Below, piece after piece: positions 16,685 to 25,471 of a stretch of DNA of 64,000 nt. A program made the position numbers and the translations under genes. Where the stretch lies: positions 310,001 to 374,000 of the forward strand of contig JADKGZ010000001.1 in NCBI GenBank assembly GCA_016722025.1, written 5' to 3'. Position 1 is the stretch's first letter, and every line of letters begins with the position of its first letter. The notes beneath the pieces are model-generated. The model was not told the origin of the DNA. It did not search any database and worked only from the letters and a program-made list of their open reading frames with translations. The DNA comes from Acidimicrobiaceae bacterium (GTDB lineage: Bacteria > Actinomycetota > Acidimicrobiia > Acidimicrobiales > Ilumatobacteraceae).

Positions 16685-18737
16685 CGGCGACTTCCTTCGG
16701 GCTCGCCACCGGCGCATCGGTGAGGTCGATGCCTGCCGACACCGCATCGGTGGGTCGGCGACGATGGCGGCCGGGGAAGGCGGCGAGCACCGTGCCCACT
16801 GCGCACAGCACGCCACCGATCCACAGCCAGACGATCATCGGCTTGATGAAGATCTTGATCTTGGCCACCCCGGTGCTGGGCTTCGAGCCGTTCTCCAGCG
16901 TGAGGTAGATGTCCTTGGTGAAACCGGTCTTCACGCTGGGCGTTGCCACGTCCATCCCGTTGGCGATGAACTTGCTGATCGCCGGCGCGTAGGCCTGGCC
17001 GCCATCGATGGAGATCTCGGCCTTGATGCCCACCGCTCGCGCGGTGGTGAAGTCGGTGAGGTCGACGAGCGTGAACGTGTGGCCGGCGAACTCGATGGTC
17101 TCGCCTTTGGCGACCGTGAACTCACCCGAACGGGTGTAGCTGTTGGAAGCCGCCAGCGCGACCGCGATGAGGATGATGCCGAGGTGCACGATCATGCCGC
17201 CGTTGGTGCGCCCGAGCAGGCCGCGATACCCCTGGCGACGAGTGGCGAGCACCAGCTGTCGCAACGCCGAGCCGGCGGCGAAACCCGCCAGCCCGAATGC
17301 GAGCAGCGGAGCGAAGCCGGTGGCACCGACGGCGACGGCGAACGCAAGCGTGGCCACGCCGCACCATGCGGGCCAGAACAACCGGTCGCGCAGCAACTCG
17401 GCGCTGGCCTTGCGCCAGGGAAGTGCCGGCGCCACCGCCATGAGGAACAACAGCACGAGACCGATCGGTTGCGCCATCGTGTCGAAGAACGGTGAACCGA
17501 CCGCGATCTTGCGGTCGTCCTTCGCTTCCACGATCAGTGGGAAGACGGTGCCCAGCAGGATGACGAACGCGAACAACGAGAACAGCACGTTGTTGGCCAG
17601 GAACGCGCCCTCGCGCGACACCGGCGAGTCGATCGCGCCGGGTGATCGCAGGCGGTCGCCACGCCACGCGATGAGCCCCAGCGAGACCGCCACCACCACA
17701 CCGAACGCACCCAGCAGGAACGGGCCGATCGTGCTGTCGCTGAACGCGTGCACGCTGTTGACCACGCCGCTGCGGGTGAGGAACGTGCCCAGGATGGTGA
17801 GCGAGAAGGTGGCCACCAGCAAGCTGAGGTTCCACACCCGCAACATGCCGCGACGCTCCTGCACCATCACCGAGTGGATGTAGGCGGTGCCGGTGAGCCA
17901 GGGCAGGAAGCTGGCGTTCTCCACCGGGTCCCATGCCCACACCCCACCCCAGCCGAGCACCTCGTAGCTCCACCAGCCGCCGAGGATGATGCCCAGCGTG
18001 AGGAAGCCCCACGCGAACAGCGCCCACCGGCGAGTCTCCACCAACCAGCCTTCGCCGACGCGGCCGGTGACCAACGCTGCGATCGCGAACGCGAACGGCA
18101 CGGTGAAGCCCACGTAACCGAGGTAGAGGATGGGCGGGTGGAACAGCACCAGCACGTGGTTCTGCAACAGCGGGTTGGGGCCTTTGCAGCAGCGGCTGAA
18201 GTCGGGCGTGCCGGCGGCGCGGAAGGCGTCGGTGGGGCCGAGTGCGAGGAAGAAGAAGAAGGCCGTGACGACGAACATCACCACCAGCGCCCACGCCACG
18301 ATCGGGTCGTTCATGCGGTGCCGGTAGCGGCGCATGATGACTGCTGTGTAGATGGCCAGCAGCAGCAACCACAGCAGGATGCTGCCCTCCAGCGCGCTCC
18401 ACACGGCGGTGAAGTTGAACAGTGCCGGCGTGTCGTACGACCCCACCTTCTGCACGTAGGCGAGCGACCAGTCGCGAGTGACCAGGGCACGCACCATGAC
18501 GGTGATGGCCAGGACAGCACCGACCAGCGCCAACCACCCGTACGACTGCACCGCACGCAGCAGCCGCGGGTTGTGAGTGGTGGTTGCCGCCACCAGCCCG
18601 AGCGCGGCGAACAGGCACGCGGCAAACCCGATGATCAACGCCGAATGGCCGATGAAGCCGTTGGCTCCTTCGGCGAGCACGGTGCCGATCACCGCCGGGC
18701 TGCTCACGACTGGGCCGGTCACGTGCGGGCCGAACAC
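16677..18737 (-). CDS. ccmF: Haem lyase subunit CcmF
   Basis: A CcmF-type integral membrane protein of up to 686 residues, part of the CcmFHI haem ligation complex. The tryptophan-rich WWD region is complete (GGWWSYEVLGWGGVWAWDPV), with FHPPILYLGYVGF upstream and GTFLTRSGVVNSVHAFSDS downstream; many hydrophobic segments follow, then a soluble loop and a last membrane segment. Start uncertain: GTG at 18737 has GAGG upstream and overlaps ccmE by 19 bases, while GTG at 18707 would avoid the overlap. Confidence 0.92.
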   Translation of the reverse strand: MFGPHVTGPVVSSPAVIGTVLAEGANGFIGHSALIIGFAACLFAALGLVAATTTHNPRLLRAVQSYGWLALVGAVLAITVMVRALVTRDWSLAYVQKVGSYDTPALFNFTAVWSALEGSILLWLLLLAIYTAVIMRRYRHRMNDPIVAWALVVMFVVTAFFFFLALGPTDAFRAAGTPDFSRCCKGPNPLLQNHVLVLFHPPILYLGYVGFTVPFAFAIAALVTGRVGEGWLVETRRWALFAWGFLTLGIILGGWWSYEVLGWGGVWAWDPVENASFLPWLTGTAYIHSVMVQERRGMLRVWNLSLLVATFSLTILGTFLTRSGVVNSVHAFSDSTIGPFLLGAFGVVVAVSLGLIAWRGDRLRSPGAIDSPVSREGAFLANNVLFSLFAFVILLGTVFPLIVEAKDDRKIAVGSPFFDTMAQPIGLVLLFLMAVAPALPWRKASAELLRDRLFWPAWCGVATLAFAVAVGATGFAPLLAFGLAGFAAGSALRQLVLATRRQGYRGLLGRTNGGMIVHLGIILIAVALAASNSYTRSGEFTVAKGETIEFAGHTFTLVDLTDFTTARAVGIKAEISIDGGQAYAPAISKFIANGMDVATPSVKTGFTKDIYLTLENGSKPSTGVAKIKIFIKPMIVWLWIGGVLCAVGTVLAAFPGRHRRRPTDAVSAGIDLTDAPVASPKEVADV

Positions 18738-19273
18738 GCGTCGGCCTCGGCGTTGGCCTTGTCGACGCGCGCCTCGTTCTCCTTGTCGTAGTTCTCGTCG
18801 TGCTTGACGAGCACTTCCTCACCTTCGAACACGCGCGAACCGTCGGTGTTCTCCACCACCCGCCCGGTGACCACCACCGGAATGCACTCCTGGAACAGGC
18901 CGGTGGGGTCGCTGCTGAGGTTGACCGGCATGGAGACCCCGTTGAAGGTGACGACGAAGTTGGTGACCGAGCCGGTCTCGGCGACGGACCCCTTCTCCAC
19001 CACTCCCTGGATGCGGATGCTGCGGCCGACGTCGCACCCGTCCTTCACGCCCACCTCGTCGACGTTGCAGTAGTAGTCGAGCGCGTTGGTGAGGAACTTG
19101 GCCACGAACACACCGCCGGCCACCAGCGCGAGTGCCAGCACCCCGTAGGCGAACCACGGCTTCTTCCTGCCCCGCGCCGCGGTGGGCACCACTTCGCGCG
19201 GGCGCAGCACCGTGTCGTTCAGGGCCGTGTCGTTCGGGGCCGGGTCGTTCAGGTGCGGGTCGTTCACGTCCAT
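18719..19273 (-). CDS. ccmE: Haem chaperone CcmE
   Basis: A 184-residue haem chaperone that binds haem covalently on the outer face and delivers it to CcmF. After an N-terminal tail and one membrane segment (FAYGVLALALVAGGVFVA) comes an OB-fold domain with VTFNGVSMPVNLSSDPTGLF and IPVVVTGRVVENTDGSRVFE. The haem-attachment motif HxxxY is present as VLVKHDENYD. The N-terminal tail (residues 4-23) is four five-residue repeats built on Asn-Asp, unusual for the family. The ATG at 19273 overlaps ccmD. Confidence 0.88.
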   Translation of the reverse strand: MDVNDPHLNDPAPNDTALNDTVLRPREVVPTAARGRKKPWFAYGVLALALVAGGVFVAKFLTNALDYYCNVDEVGVKDGCDVGRSIRIQGVVEKGSVAETGSVTNFVVTFNGVSMPVNLSSDPTGLFQECIPVVVTGRVVENTDGSRVFEGEEVLVKHDENYDKENEARVDKANAEADACSART

Positions 19274-19398
19274 GGGCGGTCCTCGGGCGGCACCTGGCGA
19301 GCGGCCGTGCGCGCCTGGCCGAGCATCCGCCAGGTGTACAGCGCGATGCCGCCGAGCGTGACCACGTAGCTGCCGATCACGTAGGGAGCGTTGAGCAT
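19264..19398 (-). CDS. ccmD: Small haem-exporter protein CcmD
   Basis: A 44-residue protein with one membrane segment: MLNAPYVIGSYVVTLGG, then ALYTWRMLGQARTAARQ. Size, single helix and the position between ccmC and ccmE are those of CcmD, which stabilises the CcmABC complex for release of haem-loaded CcmE. It starts five bases after the ccmC stop and overlaps the start of ccmE by ten bases. Confidence 0.75.
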   Translation of the reverse strand: MLNAPYVIGSYVVTLGGIALYTWRMLGQARTAARQVPPEDRPWT

Positions 19399-19403
19399 GG
19401 CGA

Positions 19404-20177
19404 TCACGAGGGCACCGACTCGTTGCGGCGCTCGGCGATGGCCACGTCGAGGCCACGATCGTCGACCTGATCGAGCAAGGTGAGCACGCGCTGGCGATGC
19501 AGCACCAGCCACACGTAGAGCAAGGTGAAGGCGATGAGGCCGACGAACAGGGTGAACAGCATCAGCCCGCTGAGCTTGCCGTTCTCCACCGTCTCGTTCT
19601 GGTGCAGTGGCCGCCACCAAGTGACGCTGAAGTGCACCAACGGCACCTCCAGCATCGCCAGCACCGCCAGCACCGCACTGCGCTTGGCGCGCTGCTGGTG
19701 GGTGCCACCGAGGTCGCGCACGGCCAGGTAGCCGATGTAGGTGACGAACAGGAAGGCGGTGGTGGTGAGGCGGGCGTCCCACGTCCAGTAGGTGCCCCAC
19801 GAGATGCGACCCCACAGGCTGCCGCTGACCAACGTGATGCCCATGAACAGCACGCCCACCTCGGCGCTGGCACCGGCCAGGCGATCCCACGCCAGGCTGC
19901 GCGTGCGCTTCCAGAGGTAGGCCAGGCTGCTGACGCCGGTGACACCGAACGCCAGGTACGCCAACCACGCCGACGGCACGTGGATGTACATGATGCGCAC
20001 ACCGGTCTTCTGCACACGATCGTTCGGTGAGAGGAAGAGGCCGAAGACGACCAGCCAGCCGATGCCGACCAGCGTCGCGATGCCCAGCACCCGACTGAAC
20101 GTGGTGGAGGTGGGTGCACGATCGAGAACAGCGACGGTGCCTGGCGAGTTTCGGGGAGAGGTCATGAATCCGGTCAT
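19404..20177 (-). CDS. ccmC: Haem-handling membrane protein CcmC
   Basis: A 257-residue, six-helix haem-handling protein that attaches haem to CcmE. The WWD-type signature is SGSLWGRISWGTYWTWDARL, flanked by MYIHVPSAWLAYLAFGVTGV and the His-containing LEVPLVHFSVTWWRPLHQ, all hallmarks of CcmC. The ATG at 20177 overlaps the ccmB stop (ATGA). Confidence 0.93.
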   Translation of the reverse strand: MTGFMTSPRNSPGTVAVLDRAPTSTTFSRVLGIATLVGIGWLVVFGLFLSPNDRVQKTGVRIMYIHVPSAWLAYLAFGVTGVSSLAYLWKRTRSLAWDRLAGASAEVGVLFMGITLVSGSLWGRISWGTYWTWDARLTTTAFLFVTYIGYLAVRDLGGTHQQRAKRSAVLAVLAMLEVPLVHFSVTWWRPLHQNETVENGKLSGLMLFTLFVGLIAFTLLYVWLVLHRQRVLTLLDQVDDRGLDVAIAERRNESVPS

Positions 20178-20857
20178 TCGTCGATGAGCGAGCCGAAGGC
20201 CAGCGTGCCGCCGACACCGAAAACTAGGGCGAACAGAGCCAGCAGGCCAATCCACGGCCAACCATCGCTGGGTGTCGCTCCTTCGGTACCGAGTGCTGCT
20301 TCGGTCGCCCGGGTTGCACCGATGAGAACGGGTGCCACCACCGGGAGCATCAGGAGCGGCAACAACGTTTCGCGCCCTTTGGCCCCGGCAGCGAGACCGC
20401 CATAGAGCGTACCGACGAATGCCAGCCCGGTGGTCGCGGCCAGGTAGGTGGTGACCAACAACACGATGCCGCCCGCCACCAGCTCGGTTCGGTAGAGCAC
20501 GATCGCCGCGCCCAGCAGCACCAGCTGCAGCACAGCCAACTGCGCGCCCAACGCGAGCGCCTTGCCCAGGAAGATCCCGCCGGGTCGCACACCGGCCACC
20601 TGCAGTGCGTCGAGGGCACCGTCGGCCGTCTCGACGGCGAAGCTGCGTTGCACCATCACCACCAAGCTGAACATCGTGGCCAACCACACCAGCCCGGGAG
20701 CCACGCGAGTGAGCAGTTGGGTGTTGTCGAGCGCGAAGGCGAACATCACCATGACCAGCGCGGCGAAGGGCAGCACCTGGTTGACGACCACGCGGCTGCG
20801 CCACTCGACACGCAGATCCTTCGCCGCGACGAGCCGAGCGATGCGCCAGGTGCTCAT
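20174..20857 (-). CDS. ccmB: Haem ABC exporter permease CcmB
   Basis: A 227-residue membrane protein with about six hydrophobic helices. The start WRIARLVAAKDLRVEWRSR and the segment FAVETADGALDALQVAG fit CcmB, the permease subunit of the CcmAB ATPase that frees holo-CcmE. It overlaps both ccmA and ccmC by four bases. Confidence 0.9.
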   Translation of the reverse strand: MSTWRIARLVAAKDLRVEWRSRVVVNQVLPFAALVMVMFAFALDNTQLLTRVAPGLVWLATMFSLVVMVQRSFAVETADGALDALQVAGVRPGGIFLGKALALGAQLAVLQLVLLGAAIVLYRTELVAGGIVLLVTTYLAATTGLAFVGTLYGGLAAGAKGRETLLPLLMLPVVAPVLIGATRATEAALGTEGATPSDGWPWIGLLALFALVFGVGGTLAFGSLIDE

Positions 20858-21537
20858 CGTTCGAGCTCTCGTACCTGGCCGCCGACCACTTCCACGACGC
20901 GGCTCGCCAGCGCACCGGCACGCTCCAGCTCGTGGCTGGCCACGATCACCGTCGCCCCGGCCGCAGCGGCACCGCGCAGCGTGGCATCGAGCTCGTCGCG
21001 GCCGGCGGCATCGAGGCCGGCGTGCGGCTCGTCGAGCAGCCACAGCTCGGCGCGGCGCGCCACCAGGCAGGCCAGTGCAGTACGTCGCCGCTGCCCGGCG
21101 CTGAGACGACCGACGGGCACGTCGGCCAACCGATTCGCCAGGCCCATGCGCTGCAACGAAGCATCGATCTCGTGGTCGGTGGCGCGCACCGTGGCGCCCC
21201 AGAACCGCACGTTGTCGGCCACGGTCAGGTCGGCGTAGAGGCCGTTGGCGTGCCCGAGCAGGCCCACTCGATTGCGTACCGACGTGCGATCGGCCACCAG
21301 ATCGCACCCGAGCACGGTGGCGGCGCCACGCTCCACCGGCAGCAGACCCGCGCACAGGCGCAGCAGCGAGGTCTTGCCGGCGCCGTTGGGCCCACGCAGC
21401 AACACGATCTCACCGCGCTGCACGGTGAGCGAGGCACCGGCCAACGCCGGAAAGCTGCCCAGCACCGCGACCACGTCGACCAGCGCGACGGCAGGGTGAA
21501 CGGCATCTCGCACGGTGGGTTGAACGGCAGGCTCCAT
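20854..21537 (-). CDS. ccmA: Haem ABC exporter ATPase CcmA
   Basis: A 227-residue ABC ATPase with Walker A LRGPNGAGKTSLLRLCAG, signature LSAGQRRRTALA, Walker B LWLLDEPHAGLD and the His switch VIVASHELERAG. It is the first gene of the ccmABCDEFGHI cluster. On the minus strand TAGCGT (21554-21549) lies 11 bases upstream of the ATG and is a plausible -10 box for the cluster; the region is shared with the divergent DUF427 gene. Confidence 0.92.
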   Translation of the reverse strand: MEPAVQPTVRDAVHPAVALVDVVAVLGSFPALAGASLTVQRGEIVLLRGPNGAGKTSLLRLCAGLLPVERGAATVLGCDLVADRTSVRNRVGLLGHANGLYADLTVADNVRFWGATVRATDHEIDASLQRMGLANRLADVPVGRLSAGQRRRTALACLVARRAELWLLDEPHAGLDAAGRDELDATLRGAAAAGATVIVASHELERAGALASRVVEVVGGQVRELER

Positions 21538-21576
21538 TCCGCCGCAGAACGCTAACGGAACGAGGAGACTGACGGC

Positions 21577-22059
21577 ATGCGACCGCAGCGAATCGAACCG
21601 GGCCCAGGTCAAGAGAGCGTGTGGGACTACCCGCGGCCTCCGGTGGTCGTGCCGTTCGCCGGTCGCGTGCGAGTCGTGCACGCCGGCCGCGTCGTTGCCG
21701 ACAGCTCGGCCGCACTGCGAGTGCTCGAGACCAGCCAACCGCCCGCTTTCTACCTGCCACCCGCCGACATCGACTTCAGCCGGTTGCAGGCCTCCGCGTC
21801 GACGACGTGGTGCGAGTGGAAGGGGTCAGCGCAGTACTGGCAGCTCGACCACGTCGCCGACGCGGCCTGGAGCTACCCGCACCCGACGCCACCGTTCGTG
21901 GCGATCACCGATCACCTTGCGTTCTATGCGCAGAAGGTCGACGAGTGCTGGGTGGACGACGAGCGTGTGCAACCGAACCCGGGCAACTTCTACGGCGGGT
22001 GGATCACATCCACGGTCGTCGGCCCGTTCAAAGGTGGCACCGGCACCCGTGACTGGTGA
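21577..22059 (+). CDS. DUF427 family protein
   Basis: A 160-residue soluble protein with the DUF427 fold: VWDYPRPPVVVPFAGRVRV, then PAFYLPPADIDFSRLQ, TTWCEWKGSAQYWQLD and ITDHLAFYAQKVDECWVDDE. These aromatic and Cys-Glu-Trp-Lys-Gly positions are family-typical. The biochemical function of the family is unknown. GAGGAG lies about ten bases upstream of the ATG at 21577. Confidence 0.85.
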   Translation: MRPQRIEPGPGQESVWDYPRPPVVVPFAGRVRVVHAGRVVADSSAALRVLETSQPPAFYLPPADIDFSRLQASASTTWCEWKGSAQYWQLDHVADAAWSYPHPTPPFVAITDHLAFYAQKVDECWVDDERVQPNPGNFYGGWITSTVVGPFKGGTGTRDW

Positions 22060-22143
22060 TGGGGCCGGTGACAGGGGGCCGGTGATGGAGCCCGGTGATG
22101 GACGACCACTCAAGGATCGCGCCCGCGGATAGCGTCACGTCCC

Positions 22144-23355
22144 GTGAGCAGCGGCGCCGACGAACCCTGGGACCCGATCGGCCCGCCTGGGCCACAGGTG
22201 CAGCGCCCTCGGCGGGTGCCGCACTTCCAGCGCCCGGCACCACCGCGCGACTGGCGTTGGGTGGTGGGCGGCATCGGCAAGACGCTGGTGGTGATCGGGC
22301 TGCTGATGTTCGCCTTCGTCGGCTACCAGCTGTGGGGCACCGGCATCCAGACCGCCCGCGCGCAGAACACGTTGCAGAGCGACTTCGAGCGGTTGATGGC
22401 ATCCACCACCACGTCGCCGGCCACCACCACCACCACTGCGGTCACCGACGACACCGTCGATGCGCCGGTCGTCACCAGCAGCACGGTGCCGGTGGCCCCC
22501 GACGGCCCACCCATTCCCGACGGCGACGTGCTGGCCCAGCTGCTCATCCCCAAGATCGACCTCGACTGGTTCGTGGTGCAGGGCATCGGCAAGAGCGAGT
22601 TGCAGAACGGGCCCGGTCACTTCGTCGAAACGCCGATGCCCGGCCAGTTGGGCAACGCCGCCATCGCCGGCCACCGCACCACGCACGGCGCCCCGTTCGG
22701 CGATCTCGACGAGTTGGCGCCCGGCGACCTGATCACGGTCATCATGGCCAGCGGCGCCGGCACCTTCACCTACTCGGTCACCAGCACCATCATCGTGGAG
22801 CCCAGCGAGTACGTGAAGGTCATTCCCACCGTCGACCCGTCGATCGCCACGCTCACGCTCGCGACCTGCCACCCCGAGTACACGTCGCGGCAACGATTGG
22901 TGGTGCAAGCGCTCCTGGTGCCCGAACTGAGCGACCAGGTGATGGCGCCGCCGAGCAACACCGCGCCCACCGAAACCTCACCCGACGACACGTTGCCCGC
23001 CGACGACACGTTGCCCGCCGGCGACACGTTGCCCCCCGACGACACGTTGCCCGCCGACGACGTCACCACGACCGCCGCCGCACCCACGACCGTGGCCACC
23101 ACCGACACCGCTGCGGCCGACGACCTGGCGCAGGTCGACGACGGCTTCAGCGGCGGCTGGTTCGACGACACCGCCGCCATCGTCCCCACTCTCGTGTGGG
23201 GGTTGGCGCTGCTCGCCGTGGCCGTTGGCGCCTACTACGTCGGCAAGGCCAGCAACCGCCTGTACGTCAGCTTCATCGTCGGGTGCATTCCGTTCTTGAT
23301 CGTGCTCTACTTCTTCTTCGAAAACGTCAATCGGCTGCTGCCGCCGGGTCTGTGA
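22144..23355 (+). CDS. Class E-like sortase
   Basis: A 403-residue membrane-anchored sortase. An N-terminal membrane segment (TLVVIGLLMFAFVGYQLWG) precedes the catalytic domain with the His in NAAIAGHRTTHGAPF, the Cys in LTLATCHPEYTSRQR and the downstream Arg. A low-complexity region follows, with four 18-bp repeats, then a second membrane segment and a Tyr/Phe-rich C-terminus. Class E sortases anchor secreted proteins at actinobacterial cell walls, preferring LAXTG-type signals; no such substrate is visible here. The start is GTG 22144, with TAGCGT (22130-22135) eight bases upstream as a possible -10. Confidence 0.85.
   Translation: MSSGADEPWDPIGPPGPQVQRPRRVPHFQRPAPPRDWRWVVGGIGKTLVVIGLLMFAFVGYQLWGTGIQTARAQNTLQSDFERLMASTTTSPATTTTTAVTDDTVDAPVVTSSTVPVAPDGPPIPDGDVLAQLLIPKIDLDWFVVQGIGKSELQNGPGHFVETPMPGQLGNAAIAGHRTTHGAPFGDLDELAPGDLITVIMASGAGTFTYSVTSTIIVEPSEYVKVIPTVDPSIATLTLATCHPEYTSRQRLVVQALLVPELSDQVMAPPSNTAPTETSPDDTLPADDTLPAGDTLPPDDTLPADDVTTTAAAPTTVATTDTAAADDLAQVDDGFSGGWFDDTAAIVPTLVWGLALLAVAVGAYYVGKASNRLYVSFIVGCIPFLIVLYFFFENVNRLLPPGL
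22984..23055 (+). repeat. Four tandem 18-bp repeats in the sortase linker
   Basis: Four 18-bp units encode DDTLPA, DDTLPA, GDTLPP and DDTLPA in frame, between the catalytic domain and the second membrane segment of the sortase. The period is a multiple of three, so copy-number change would alter linker length without changing the frame. Confidence 0.85.
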
Positions 23356-23363
23356 GCCGAACC

Positions 23364-23663
23364 ATGTCCACTCCGCACACGAAACCGCACACGACACCGC
23401 ATCGGCAATCCGCCACCGATCCGGTGCGTGCTCGCCGGCAGAAGATCGCGAAGTACACACTGCTGGCCAACCGCGTCGGCTACCTCTTCTACGCGCTCGC
23501 CATCGCCACCTTCGTCATCGGGTTCGCCGTCAGCTTCAACGGTGCCGTCTCGGCCATCGTGATCGGGTCGCTGATCATCGGTTCCGTCCTGCTGGCGCCG
23601 GCCATCGTGCTCGGCTACGCGGTCAAGGCTGCCGAGCGCGACGATCGCGAGCGCGGGTTGTGA
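23364..23663 (+). CDS. Small two-helix membrane protein
   Basis: A 99-residue protein with a basic N-terminus (VRARRQKIAKYTLLANRVG) and two hydrophobic helices (YLFYALAIATFVIGFAVSF and IVIGSLIIGSVLLAPAIVL), ending AVKAAERDDRERGL. It starts eight bases after the sortase stop, so it is probably co-transcribed. Family not recognised. Confidence 0.65.
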   Translation: MSTPHTKPHTTPHRQSATDPVRARRQKIAKYTLLANRVGYLFYALAIATFVIGFAVSFNGAVSAIVIGSLIIGSVLLAPAIVLGYAVKAAERDDRERGL

Positions 23664-23723
23664 AACGGCCTCGTGTCGGCCACCGCCGGCACAGCGGGCG
23701 GGTTTCAGCGTCACGAAAAGCTT

Positions 23724-23739
23724 GTTACCCTCTGGTAAC
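23724..23739. promoter_or_regulatory. Palindromic operator candidate upstream of the TetR gene
   Basis: GTTACC-CTCT-GGTAAC is a perfect 6-bp inverted repeat with a 4-base spacer, 75 bases before the TetR start. Palindromes of this size are typical TetR operators, so autoregulation is likely. No T-tract follows, so a terminator is less likely. Confidence 0.5.
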
Positions 23740-23813
23740 CCCGTATGGAACCGACGACATGACGCTCACGACCGAAGCCGACGACTTGAAGCTCACGACA
23801 TGAAGCCAACGAC

Positions 23814-24401
23814 ATGAGCATGCGGCTGCCCGCTTCCGCCCGACGGGAGCAGATCCTCGATGTGTCGGTGCAGGTGTTCGCCCGCAACGGCTTCCACTCC
23901 ACCTCGATGAACGACGTGGCCGACGCTGCCGGTGTCACCAAGCCGGTGCTCTACCAGCACTTCGACAGCAAGCAAGATCTCTACCTGGCGCTGCTCGAGG
24001 AGGCCGGCAACCGGCTGCGCACCGCCGTCAGCAAGGCCGTCGCCGGCGCCGCCAACGGCAAGGAACAGACCGAGATGGGGTTCCGCGCCTACTTCCGCTG
24101 GGTGGCCGAGGATCACGACGCGTTCCTGCTGCTGTTCGGGTCGCGTGCCAACCGCGATGAGGAGAGCACCACCACCATTCGGCGCATCACGGCCGAAACC
24201 GCCAAGGCGATTGCTCCGCTCATCGCCGCCGACATCGAACCCGAGCACCAGCGCACGCTGGCGCAGGGCCTCGTCGGCCTGGCCGAAGGAGTCAGCCGCT
24301 ACCTCGTCGAGCGCGGCGACACGGTCGACCCCGACGTGCTGGGCCAGCAGGTGGCCGACATGGCGTGGGCCGGCCTGCGCGCCGTCCACCGCACCGGCTG
24401 A
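23814..24401 (+). CDS. TetR-family transcriptional regulator
   Basis: A 195-residue TetR protein. Residues about 5-55 are the DNA-binding domain (ARREQILDVSVQVFARNGFH, MNDVADAAGVTKPVLYQHFD). The C-terminal ligand domain contains GFRAYFRWVAEDHDAFLLLF. Two starts (ATG 23814 and 23820) are in frame. A palindromic operator candidate lies upstream. Ligand and other targets are unknown. Confidence 0.88.
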   Translation: MSMRLPASARREQILDVSVQVFARNGFHSTSMNDVADAAGVTKPVLYQHFDSKQDLYLALLEEAGNRLRTAVSKAVAGAANGKEQTEMGFRAYFRWVAEDHDAFLLLFGSRANRDEESTTTIRRITAETAKAIAPLIAADIEPEHQRTLAQGLVGLAEGVSRYLVERGDTVDPDVLGQQVADMAWAGLRAVHRTG

Positions 24402-24432
24402 GGCCGCGCCGGGCCGGGTCGTCCACCCGCGC

Positions 24433-25443
24433 TCACGGTGGCGGGATCAGGCCCGGCACGTCGTGGCGGAACACGCCGGTCTCCAGGTACGCCCGCAGCT
24501 TGATGATCGAGTTCGGCACGTAGCGCGGCAGGATCGCCAGGAACTCGGCATTGGTGGTGGTGACCACATCGTTGAGCAGCACCAGGTTGCGGCTGGCGAC
24601 CATCGCCTCGTACTGCTCACTGGTGAACGGCGGCAGCGAGCGCAGCTCCTGGTACCCCTCCAGCAGCGCAGCCTCCTGCGCCGCGTTGTCGCGCAGGTAG
24701 TACGCCGAGATCGCCAGATCCTGCGCCGGCACACCGATGCCGCTGTCGTCGAAGTCGAACACCGCCAGCCGGCCGCGGTGCCACTTCAAGTTCCAGACGT
24801 GCAGGTCGGCGTGCAGCGGCTGGCGGTCGACCCCGGCGAACAACGCGTCGTACTGGCGCTGGACTCGCTCGAAGGCCTCGTCGATCAACTGGTGATCGGC
24901 CGTCGACAGCAGCGGGTGATCGTGGCCCAGTTGATACGGCAGGTCCATCAGCACGGTGTCGATCGGCGGCAGCGAGGTGCCCGGTGGTGGCTGCCACCGT
25001 TCGCCATGCGCGTGCAGCGCGGCAGTCGCGCGGCCGACAGCGCGCATCTGCACGTCGGAGGCGTCGTCGCCCAGGTCGCGGCCGGGTAACCAGGAGAACA
25101 GTGCCGCCGGTAGGTCGCGGCCGAGGTCGGGGCTGCGCACGTGGGTGAGCAGCGCGCCGTCGAGCGTGCGCTGCGGGATCGGTACCCACAGATCCGTCTC
25201 CTCGGCGAGCGCAGCGAGCCAGGCCATCTCGGCACCGATGAAGCTGTCGGTTCGGCGCGAGTTCACGTTGAGCCGCAGGGCAAAGCGGCGGCCGTCGGTG
25301 GTGTCGACGCGGAACGTGGTGTTGAACCCGTGGTTCAGCAGCCGCAGCGCCGCCACGTCGATCGAGTACCGCCGCAGCACCTCGACGGCGAGCGGGCGCA
25401 GGCGGGCCACCTGCCCACGAACGGAGCGATCCTCGAAGCGCAT
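24433..25443 (-). CDS. Aminoglycoside phosphotransferase-family (APH-like) kinase
   Basis: A 336-residue protein-kinase-like phosphotransferase. N-lobe: LNHGFNTTFRVDTTDGRRFA then LRLNVNS (ATP-binding Lys/Arg region). C-lobe: the catalytic loop QPLHADLHVWNLKWHRG (HxDxxxxN) and the Mg-binding LAVFDFDDSGIGVPAQDLA. Related proteins act on homoserine, choline or small metabolites; antibiotic resistance cannot be assumed. The ATG at 25443 is 28 bases downstream of the lhr stop on the same strand. Confidence 0.82.
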   Translation of the reverse strand: MRFEDRSVRGQVARLRPLAVEVLRRYSIDVAALRLLNHGFNTTFRVDTTDGRRFALRLNVNSRRTDSFIGAEMAWLAALAEETDLWVPIPQRTLDGALLTHVRSPDLGRDLPAALFSWLPGRDLGDDASDVQMRAVGRATAALHAHGERWQPPPGTSLPPIDTVLMDLPYQLGHDHPLLSTADHQLIDEAFERVQRQYDALFAGVDRQPLHADLHVWNLKWHRGRLAVFDFDDSGIGVPAQDLAISAYYLRDNAAQEAALLEGYQELRSLPPFTSEQYEAMVASRNLVLLNDVVTTTNAEFLAILPRYVPNSIIKLRAYLETGVFRHDVPGLIPPP

Positions 25444-25471
25444 GGACGACGACCGTACCCTTCGCCGGCGC

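Noticed and set aside
23755..23822. Repeated ACGACATGA words before the TetR gene as a regulatory repeat
   Set aside because: The copies are irregular in spacing and sequence; they provide several possible start codons but no clear repeat unit.
24402..24432. GC-rich inverted stretches between the convergent TetR and phosphotransferase genes as a terminator
   Set aside because: The possible stems are short and imperfect, unlike the three convincing hairpins elsewhere in the window.
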